This document shows, piece by piece, positions 27,077 to 34,970 of a DNA stretch of 34,970 nt. The notes under the pieces are model-generated. The model was not told the DNA's origin and searched no databases. It was given only the letters and a program-made list of their open reading frames with translations. The position numbers were made by a program, and so were the translations under genes. The stretch lies in assembly GCA_016874735.1 (NCBI GenBank), contig VGTI01000040.1:1-34970 (forward strand), written 5' to 3'. Every line of letters starts with the position of its first letter. The first letter of the stretch is position 1. Source of the DNA: Deltaproteobacteria bacterium (GTDB lineage: Bacteria > Bdellovibrionota_B > Oligoflexia > Oligoflexales > CAIYRB01).

Positions 27077-28534
27077 TCAGTTGGCGTTGCTTGCCAGGGT
27101 TCGGCCAGCCAGATTGACTCCGGCGGGTAGTTTAATGATGTAGCCAGTCGGTAACTTGCCACCTGAGCGGATCATCCGCGGACTTATGTCTGGGTTCAGC
27201 TGCGCTACTGCTGGCACCGATGCGGCATATTTGTGACAGATCTCTTTGACGCTCAAAGGTTTCGTCAACCTAAGAGCTGTGAATGCGAGGGGAGCGACTT
27301 TTTCTACTTCTGGGAAAATGCGGTCAGCTTGCTGTAGCGTGGCAAGCACGCCGAGGAAACTTGCGTAAAAGTTCTTTGAAGCAAAACCAAACTGATTGCC
27401 ATCGTACCTGTCTATGAGCTCGACGATATCGCGTGAGTTCACAGCTTGCGTGGCGCGTCTAATACCGCCAACGCCATGGTTATAAGCGGTGATTGCCAGT
27501 GGCCAAGCACCAGTGAGATCGTAGTTGAGGCGTAGTAACTTGGCGGCAGCGCGACTAGCTTTGATAGGATCGTTGCGCTCATCGATACCATCGAGCATGC
27601 GCAGATACTGGTGACCCGTTGCCGGCATGATCTGATAGACACCAGACGCCCCAACCTTGGACTGCGCCTTCAGGTTGAAAGAGGATTCGACAAAGGCCAA
27701 TCTAGTGATCTCAACAGGAACACCCTGGCGCTCGAATTCAGCCTCGATGCTTGGCAGGTATTTAGGCGCCACGGCTAGTCCGGTGGCGATGAAATCTCTT
27801 TGGCCACGCTGAAGGCGGAGATTAGTCGCCGCGACGAGGTACTTACTACGGTCGGTGATATGGCGCATATTCGTGGCGATGCGTTGCATCGCAGCCGTGA
27901 ACCGCTCTTCGTGGTCGCGGTTTTGGTGCATCGTCAGGAGTAATTTCTTAAAGCTTTCACGCTCAGATTTGACAAATTTTTTGATTTGACGATCTTTAGC
28001 TATGGGTGGTGCCGTCAGTCGCGATGTGTCGTAAACCGACAGAATCACCTCAGGATACTCGGCGATATGGAGTACGTAATGTTCCTTACTCCACACGGAG
28101 TAAATCCGACGCCAAAAATTGAAACGACGCGCGAGCTCAGTCGGTACCTTGAAATTTTTGGTGATCTCGACGGCCTCACCATCTCGCTCAAAAGCCTGCT
28201 CGTTACAGTGCATATAGGATACGGTGAACGGGCCCTGCTCACGGATCGGTACGTTCATGCAGTTTGCCGATGCAGGGGCTTCGCTGAGCTTTGAAGAAAA
28301 AACGGTATGATCGCGATCGGCCTGTAGTGAGACCTCCGCCATGGCCTTAGGTGCCGCCTTGCGTTTGGCTAGTAGATGTGTGTGTGAGCGTTTAGTCTTG
28401 AGTGTGGCTCTAGCCGTGACAGCGCCAACAAAAAAGCCGAGACTGCATGCCAAAAATAGCTTTGCGATCGGGGATAGTAAACTCGACTTCGGCTGTGTGT
28501 GACGCGGCATGCGATTCGGAGACGGGGACTGCAT
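27077..28534 (-). CDS. MltD-like lytic transglycosylase with C-terminal LysM-like segment
   Basis: This peptidoglycan-cleaving enzyme of about 485 residues has an N-terminal hydrophobic anchor or signal (LFLACSLGFFVGAVTA, about 26-41). The SLT domain (about 255-385) holds the catalytic Glu283 in LAFVESSFNLKAQS, GASGVYQIMP and AITAYNHG. The C-terminal 50 residues (LSVKEICHKYAASVPAVAQLN, then LPTGYIIKLPAG) look like a LysM glycan-binding repeat. That is the MltD order, unlike the LysM-less enzyme at 6544. The region before the SLT domain, about 200 residues, is unassigned. The frame opens at TTG 28561; ATG 28534 has GAGG 9 nt upstream and is preferred. Possible co-transcription with the genes to its left is blocked by the terminator at 27012-27051. 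Confidence 0.87.
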   Translation of the reverse strand: MQSPSPNRMPRHTQPKSSLLSPIAKLFLACSLGFFVGAVTARATLKTKRSHTHLLAKRKAAPKAMAEVSLQADRDHTVFSSKLSEAPASANCMNVPIREQGPFTVSYMHCNEQAFERDGEAVEITKNFKVPTELARRFNFWRRIYSVWSKEHYVLHIAEYPEVILSVYDTSRLTAPPIAKDRQIKKFVKSERESFKKLLLTMHQNRDHEERFTAAMQRIATNMRHITDRSKYLVAATNLRLQRGQRDFIATGLAVAPKYLPSIEAEFERQGVPVEITRLAFVESSFNLKAQSKVGASGVYQIMPATGHQYLRMLDGIDERNDPIKASRAAAKLLRLNYDLTGAWPLAITAYNHGVGGIRRATQAVNSRDIVELIDRYDGNQFGFASKNFYASFLGVLATLQQADRIFPEVEKVAPLAFTALRLTKPLSVKEICHKYAASVPAVAQLNPDISPRMIRSGGKLPTGYIIKLPAGVNLAGRTLASNAN

Positions 28535-28796
28535 CAAAAGTAACCTCAGTAGGGGCATCAACGGGATCAGCAGGGATCAGCAGGTAACGGGGAACTCGGT
28601 TATTGACGGTGAGGCCGCCAATTGCATGACTCCTTGAGCAAGTTGCGTACCAACGCTGTCTCAGAGGCTTTTCAGAGCTAACCTCCTAGAGTCGCGACAC
28701 TGAGGCTAGGAAACTGCCCGCAGCGCCTGCTACAGTTGTAAATATTTTTGACAGACTATGGGTAGGTAAACATCCCCGCATACCAAGGAGACAATC

Positions 28797-29093
28797 ATGT
28801 CAAAGTGCAACGGTTCAAAGTCCCTAGTGGTCCTGGCAGGGCTCACGTTTGCTAGTACGTCACTGAGTCAGGAAGGTCAGGAATATCGGGTAGATCAGGA
28901 AAATCTGGGAGATTACCACCACTTTACTGACGATGCGAACGTGGAGCGTAGCCGGTGGGTATGCGTCGCCAACATCAAGCGGGGGAGTGTCTATGGGTAC
29001 GGAGCCACGATGGAAGAGGCACAAGCCAGTGTGTTACGCCGCTGTTTCCCAAATAGCCTTTGTTTAGCTCATATGACCTGCCGGGAGCGCTGA
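28797..29093 (+). CDS. small secreted protein of unknown function
   Basis: This 98-residue protein starts at ATG 28797, with AAGGAG about 7 nt upstream. Its signal peptide (about 1-24) has the hydrophobic core LVVLAGLTFAST. The mature part of about 75 residues has four cysteines near the C-terminus (RWVCVAN, RRCFPNSLCLAHMTC) and a GYGATMEEAQASVLRRC stretch typical of small periplasmic domains that stabilise themselves with disulfides. No family assigned. It stands alone 107 bp before fliG. TTGACA at 28748-28753 could be its -35, but I see no good -10 at the right distance. Confidence 0.7.
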   Translation: MSKCNGSKSLVVLAGLTFASTSLSQEGQEYRVDQENLGDYHHFTDDANVERSRWVCVANIKRGSVYGYGATMEEAQASVLRRCFPNSLCLAHMTCRER

Positions 29094-29200
29094 TCGCTAA
29101 GTGTCAAAAAAATGACAATCTTTTGGGCGTCAAGTTTCCGCCGTAGACTAAAAGATGACGGATTCACGCCCCCTCGAGATGTTTCAATGGAGATTTCGGC

Positions 29201-30199
29201 ATGGCACAGACCAAATACTCTGGACCGCAGAAGGCAGCTATCCTGCTACTTTCTTTTGGCGAAGATGTGTCTGCCGAGATCTTTAAGAATATGAACGAGT
29301 TTGAGATTAAGCGCATCGGCTCGGCCATGAGCCGGCTGGGTCGTCTGGAGCAGGATATCGTCGACGAAGTGATGATGGAATTCTACGAGATTCTACAACA
29401 GAATAAGAAGTTCTTTTATGGTGGTAGCGAATTTACCAAGAAAGTCATCGGTAATGCCTTCAAAGGCGGCGATGCCGACGAGCTCATCGATCAGCTGTCG
29501 CTTGGGTCAGCTGCTAACCTTGATTCACTAGAACTGATCGATCCACGAACGCTCGCCAACTTTATCCGCAACGAGCACCCTCAGACGATGGCCCTAATAC
29601 TTGCCCACTTGGAGGCTAAAAAGTGCGGCGAAACGCTCAAGATTTTGCCTGAAACTCTGCACACAGAGATCCTTATGCGTATCGCACGCCTAGATGCAGT
29701 GCAGCCAGAGATCATTAATGAAATCGATGATGTATTGCGGCAAGAGATCCAAGCCATGGGTTCCATTCACACGCAGAAGATCGGTGGTGTTGAACCTATT
29801 GCTGAGATGCTAAACCTTATAGATAAAGCGACTGAGGAGCAGATTCTCGATTCGCTTGAGGAACGTGATCCGGATATGGCCGAGAAGATTCGTAAACTTA
29901 TGTTTACGTTCGATGACTTGGTCAAGATCGACGACCGGGGCATCCAAGAACTTATTAAAAACGTCAATAATGATAAGTGGAAGATCGCTCTCAAAACGGC
30001 GTCCGAGTCGGTGCGAGACTTGGTCTTTAAAAATATGTCGGAACGCGCCGCCAAAATGCTTCGTGAGGATATGGAGGCCATGTCGGCCGTCAAACTGACG
30101 GATGTCGAAAACCTCCAGTCCGAAATAGTGCAGATCGCACGCAAACTCGAGCAAGAGGGCAAGATCATTATCGCCAGCGGTGATTCGGCGTACGTTTGA
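29201..30199 (+). CDS. fliG: flagellar motor switch protein FliG
   Basis: This 332-residue cytoplasmic protein forms the rotor's C-ring, linking the MS-ring protein FliF to FliM and interacting with the stator. The N-terminal domain is about 1-105. The middle domain has the hallmark EHPQT (125-129), and the linker GGVEPIAEMLN is at 195-205. The C-terminal torque domain has MFTFDDLVKIDDRGIQEL (234-251) with the charged residues needed for stator contact. Length is normal. GGAG precedes ATG 29201. No other flagellar gene is in the window, so this fliG lies outside the usual fliF-fliG-fliH operon. It may be an extra paralogue or part of a scattered flagellar regulon. Confidence 0.96.
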   Translation: MAQTKYSGPQKAAILLLSFGEDVSAEIFKNMNEFEIKRIGSAMSRLGRLEQDIVDEVMMEFYEILQQNKKFFYGGSEFTKKVIGNAFKGGDADELIDQLSLGSAANLDSLELIDPRTLANFIRNEHPQTMALILAHLEAKKCGETLKILPETLHTEILMRIARLDAVQPEIINEIDDVLRQEIQAMGSIHTQKIGGVEPIAEMLNLIDKATEEQILDSLEERDPDMAEKIRKLMFTFDDLVKIDDRGIQELIKNVNNDKWKIALKTASESVRDLVFKNMSERAAKMLREDMEAMSAVKLTDVENLQSEIVQIARKLEQEGKIIIASGDSAYV

Positions 30200-30370
30200 T
30201 AGTGTGTCCAAGTACTTGTCAGAGACGGGCGTCATGTCTATAGATTGGACATCGGTCCTTGCCTAACTAACTAAATTCACGACGGTCTAACGTGGGAACA
30301 TCCTTTGCAAGGTAGAGGGTAGACGATACGTACAACAGGTACACCCCCCTTGAGGATAGGACTCACAAGC

Positions 30371-30985
30371 ATGTCTCACACTAAAGGCCAATGTGAACCA
30401 GGAATGTTAGAGATCAGACAGCTCATCGACGCTGGCATCAACGACATTAACTTTCAGTTGGGTTGGGACAGTTTACTTGAGATGTCCATCACTGATTGGG
30501 GCTTCAACATGCGGGAACGCCTCGTCGATCGTTTAGTATTCCTCAATGGGCGGATGATTTCTGGTTTGAATTCAAAGGTGAAGATTTCAGAGCACCTGAA
30601 ATCAACTTTAGATTTGATCTCGCACCGTCATCGGACCTTGGGTGAACTTTTGACTTTCACCGGGATGGGGACGGATCCGCAGGTAACCGATCAAGAAATC
30701 GATGTGATGCTACGCCTCGCGACGCAGGGTGTCGGTTATATCAGGACCGGTAAACCAGAATACCGCGGCAATTTGCCCGAACTCGTTTATCTCAAGGCGC
30801 TCAAAGCGGCCATGGTACTTTCCGTCGTGACCGTTGGTAGCAAACATAAGCACATGAGCGCTTCGACAGCGATGGGCTTTCTATACTCGATGTGTGCCTT
30901 CATTCAGCAAGCGGCCGTCACCAAAGCTCTACGCAGCATCGCCCCAGCAGTCGAACCAGTGAGACAGCTTCGCCGCGTTGTTTAA
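30371..30985 (+). CDS. conserved-looking protein of unknown function
   Basis: This 204-residue soluble protein has no signal peptide or membrane segment. The frame opens at 30350, but ATG 30371 has AGGATAGGA about 9 nt upstream and is preferred. It is rich in helices. It includes ELLTFTGMG, DQEIDVMLRLATQGVGYIRTG and a moderately hydrophobic ALKAAMVLSVVTVG, then ends in RQLRRVV. I recognise no family. It follows fliG by about 170 bp without an obvious terminator, so co-regulation is possible. Its 3' end is 9 bp from the convergent tgt gene. Confidence 0.72.
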   Translation: MSHTKGQCEPGMLEIRQLIDAGINDINFQLGWDSLLEMSITDWGFNMRERLVDRLVFLNGRMISGLNSKVKISEHLKSTLDLISHRHRTLGELLTFTGMGTDPQVTDQEIDVMLRLATQGVGYIRTGKPEYRGNLPELVYLKALKAAMVLSVVTVGSKHKHMSASTAMGFLYSMCAFIQQAAVTKALRSIAPAVEPVRQLRRVV

Positions 30986-30994
30986 GATACCTAG

Positions 30995-33083
<2,089 letters not shown>

Positions 33084-33190
33084 GTTCAAGCCTCGTGTGG
33101 ATCGTCTCGCGTGTTCCGCCTGATGGTATCTCAGTCGATGGGCCTGAGGTACGGAGATTTTTTTGGCGAGATGAGTTTACCTGAACATGT

Positions 33191-33220
33191 TGGACAGGCC
33201 TTGCCCAAACCATCTATAAT
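33191..33220 (+). promoter_or_regulatory. promoter of the TetR-TolC operon
   Basis: TGGACA (33191-33196, 5/6 to the -35) and a perfect TATAAT (33215-33220) are spaced 18 bp apart. The palindrome at 33224-33245 begins 4 bp after the -10, covering the expected transcription start. Confidence 0.7.
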
Positions 33221-33223
33221 TAG

Positions 33224-33245
33224 TAAGTAAGCACTCACTTACTTA
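33224..33245. promoter_or_regulatory. palindromic TetR operator over the transcription start
   Basis: TAAGTAAG (33224-33231) and CTTACTTA (33238-33245) are perfect 8-bp inverted repeats with a 6-bp spacer. Size and position are typical for a TetR repressor site. The product of the next gene very likely binds here and represses its own operon. Confidence 0.75.
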
Positions 33246-33261
33246 ATGAAGGTCGCATGGC

Positions 33262-34041
33262 TTGTCGCAAGCATCCAATAAAAATAAAAGAAAACGTCGG
33301 GTTAGCTCGAACGAGCGCCGCCAGCAGCTGATTGAAGCGGCCTTGCCGTTGTTTGCTCAGGTGGGTTTTCGGGGGGTTACGACGCGGCAATTGGCGACCA
33401 CGGCCGGAGTATCCGAGGCTCTGCTCTACCAGCACTTTCCGAGTAAGGAGGAGCTCTATAGTGCGGTGCAGGACCATTGCTGCCAGCCGCGTGAGGAGCT
33501 CAAGACCGTGCTGTCCGGACTCGAACCATCAACGGCCACTCTGGTCGAGCTGCTCTACTTCCAAACTAAAATGGTTATAGACAAGGCCGTCATGGGCGGC
33601 AGTGGTGGTAATCAAATCTTTCCCCGGCTGATGATGCATAGTGTCCTTGAGGACGGTGAGTTCGCACGACTTTACCTACAGCGTGCGGTGTCGCGCATGG
33701 CCGCGACGATGCAACGCAGCGTGATCGCCGCTAAACAGGCTGGTGATATTCCAGCTGAAGGTGTACCCGACGACCTTGCGGATGAAATGCGCTTTTGGTT
33801 TTGTCACCACCTGCTCGTCACAGTGCTGATGTACCGCCTGACGCCAGATCCTGTCGTCGCGTACCCAGTGACCGAGGATCAGCTTCAGCAGCAGATTGTA
33901 CTCTTCATGCTTAAGGGCATTGGTTTGACTGAGGCTGCAATTGCTAAGTACTGCAATTTTTCATCACTACGCGATCAAACAGAACATTGGTTTAATTTAA
34001 TCAGAGATCCTTTAGTCGAGAGCGAGGGTAGCGATCCATGA
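33262..34041 (+). CDS. TetR-family regulator of an efflux operon
   Basis: This 259-residue DNA-binding protein has a basic N-terminal tail. The TetR helix-turn-helix spans about 16-60 and ends SEALLYQHFPSKEELY, almost identical to that of the TetR at 20890. The C-terminal helical ligand domain is about 75-245. The start is TTG 33262, with AAGG 9 nt upstream; the ATG at 33256 is in another frame that closes after 24 codons. Its stop overlaps the ATG of a TolC-like gene (ATGA), so both are one operon under the promoter and operator at 33191-33245. It probably senses a toxic compound and releases repression of the efflux system. Confidence 0.88.
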   Translation: MSQASNKNKRKRRVSSNERRQQLIEAALPLFAQVGFRGVTTRQLATTAGVSEALLYQHFPSKEELYSAVQDHCCQPREELKTVLSGLEPSTATLVELLYFQTKMVIDKAVMGGSGGNQIFPRLMMHSVLEDGEFARLYLQRAVSRMAATMQRSVIAAKQAGDIPAEGVPDDLADEMRFWFCHHLLVTVLMYRLTPDPVVAYPVTEDQLQQQIVLFMLKGIGLTEAAIAKYCNFSSLRDQTEHWFNLIRDPLVESEGSDP

Positions 34042-34970
34042 ATGTTCAAGTCACAATGTTTCTTGGAGTGCTTTTCGTTGGGTCCTTATCAGCGAAGGCG
34101 GCAGAAGTACCTGGTGATCAAGCCAACACGGTGTCTGTGAGTCTGCAGGACGCAACGCAGCTAGCGATCGGCAGATCGTTCCGGATTAGACAATCCGAGG
34201 CGGAGCGCAATGCTCAAGTGGAAAAGCGACGTGGGTCGTGGGCTGAGGTTGGACCGCGAGTTAAGGGCGAATACAACGAGGTCCATTTGCGAGAGCCAGT
34301 AAAGGCATCCTTTGGACCACAGTCCATCACGATTCGTCCCGAGCTGACTCGGAGCGCTTCGCTCACCGTAGTGCAGCCGATCACAGGAGCTGTAGCACTC
34401 GTGACTAAAGCCAAATTTGAGGGCAAGCAAGAGGATCTAAAAGATCTTAGGTTGAAACAAACCCGATCTGAAGTAGCGTTCCAAGCTAGTGAGACTTGGC
34501 TCAAAGCTTTCGAAATGAAACGTCAGCTCGAGATTGCCGCATTCGCCGTACGTGTCGCCAGCAGTCAGGCTAGTGATGCGCAGGCCATGGAACGTGCCGG
34601 TAGACTCAATCATGCCGACAGTCTGCGCTTGCAGCTCGCGGTATCTGAAGCACGCAGTGGACTCGCTCGCGCTAAGGCTGGGAGCGATATGGCTTTCGCA
34701 GCGTTGCGTGAGGTGTTGGGTGTACGCCCCGAGACCAAAATTGAACTAAGGGGCGGTCTGCCTAAACTTGGCAATCCACCGACATTGGATAAAGCATTGA
34801 CTATGGCCTTCGAAAATCGGCTGGAGCGTAAGCAGGCGGCACTCGGGGTGGTCCTGGCAGAGTATGGGAAAAAGTTCGCCTACACGAATTTCGTGCCAAG
34901 TGTGAATGCATTCGCTAAATCTGAGCGCACAATAGGTCAATTGCCATTGGGTGCTCAGGCTTTTCAGCAC
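34038..34970 (+). CDS. TolC-like outer membrane efflux protein (partial, runs off the window)
   Basis: The first 311 residues are present and no stop is reached. The start ATG overlaps the TetR stop (ATGA). A signal peptide spans about 1-22 (hydrophobic core MFLGVLFVGSL, cleavage near SAKAAE). The rest matches the outer membrane efflux protein family (PF02321). It opens with VSLQDATQLAIGRSFRIRQSEAE, followed by long coiled-coil helices with Ala, Gln and Glu, and a second repeat starting LDKALTMAFENRLERKQAAL (about 253-272), which mirrors the first. Such trimeric channels join RND or ABC pumps to export drugs or other compounds. Pump genes presumably follow downstream of the window. Confidence 0.88.
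   Translation, partial: MNVQVTMFLGVLFVGSLSAKAAEVPGDQANTVSVSLQDATQLAIGRSFRIRQSEAERNAQVEKRRGSWAEVGPRVKGEYNEVHLREPVKASFGPQSITIRPELTRSASLTVVQPITGAVALVTKAKFEGKQEDLKDLRLKQTRSEVAFQASETWLKAFEMKRQLEIAAFAVRVASSQASDAQAMERAGRLNHADSLRLQLAVSEARSGLARAKAGSDMAFAALREVLGVRPETKIELRGGLPKLGNPPTLDKALTMAFENRLERKQAALGVVLAEYGKKFAYTNFVPSVNAFAKSERTIGQLPLGAQAFQH

Noticed and set aside
28562-28586. Short direct repeat GGGATCAGCA twice upstream of the second transglycosylase
   Set aside because: Only two imperfectly separated copies of about 10 bp, with no palindromic structure. Likely chance.
29120-29165. Possible flagellar sigma-28 promoter (TCAAGTTT and GCCG) upstream of fliG
   Set aside because: The two elements lie almost directly next to each other instead of about 11 bp apart, so the match is not meaningful.

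Overview
This 35 kb window comes from a Gram-negative, envelope-rich bacterium. It holds lipoproteins, a lipoprotein signal peptidase, MltD-like murein transglycosylases, an O-antigen ligase-type membrane protein, a TolC-like channel and FliG. The 16S rRNA and the mix of genes look to me like Bdellovibrionota/Oligoflexia. That placement is an impression, not a computed phylogeny. I see no insertion sequence, prophage, CRISPR array or plasmid gene.

Layout. (1) 1-5490: a complete rRNA operon with tandem promoters, boxA-like leader, 16S, a spacer without tRNA genes, 23S, 5S and a strong terminator. (2) 5549-8853: a lipoprotein (minus strand), then a lytic transglycosylase and an O-antigen ligase-like protein (plus strand). 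(3) 8819-12937 (minus): an APC-family amino acid permease followed by a SsuABC/TauABC-type ABC importer, all tightly packed. (4) 13032-14360: aspartokinase. (5) 14330-24781: a block rich in lipid and redox enzymes. It contains a type III polyketide synthase with its ICMT-type methyltransferase partner, glyoxalase I, a secreted protein with a catalase-like haem protein, a lipoxygenase with a small Tat-type lipoprotein, a divergent TetR regulator, and the operon lspA / class III aminotransferase / tocopherol-cyclase-like lipoprotein. (6) 24968-25116: tRNA-Val(CAC) and a terminator. (7) 25481-28534 (minus): a 52-residue membrane protein, a Lys/Pro-rich anchored envelope protein and a second, larger MltD-like transglycosylase. 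(8) 28797-30985: a small secreted protein, FliG outside any flagellar operon, and an unknown protein. (9) 30995-33083 (minus): arginase and tRNA-guanine transglycosylase, overlapping. (10) 33191-34970: promoter, palindromic operator, TetR regulator and the start of a TolC-like protein that runs off the window.

How the genes may work together. The most interesting part is the lipoxygenase region. A full-length lipoxygenase with all five expected iron ligands lies tail to tail with a secreted catalase-related haem protein. In corals and some cyanobacteria, catalase-related haem proteins convert fatty-acid hydroperoxides made by a partner lipoxygenase into oxylipins. The divergent TetR gene and an AT-rich palindrome between it and the lipoxygenase suggest regulated expression. 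The neighbouring type III PKS/methyltransferase pair and the tocopherol-cyclase-like lipoprotein suggest that this chromosomal stretch specialises in lipid-derived or lipid-protecting small molecules. That is inference from neighbourhood, not shown by the sequence.

Start codons were often reassigned to an internal ATG/GTG with a better-placed Shine-Dalgarno sequence. The 16S 3' end carries an intact anti-SD (CCTCC), so such choices are meaningful.
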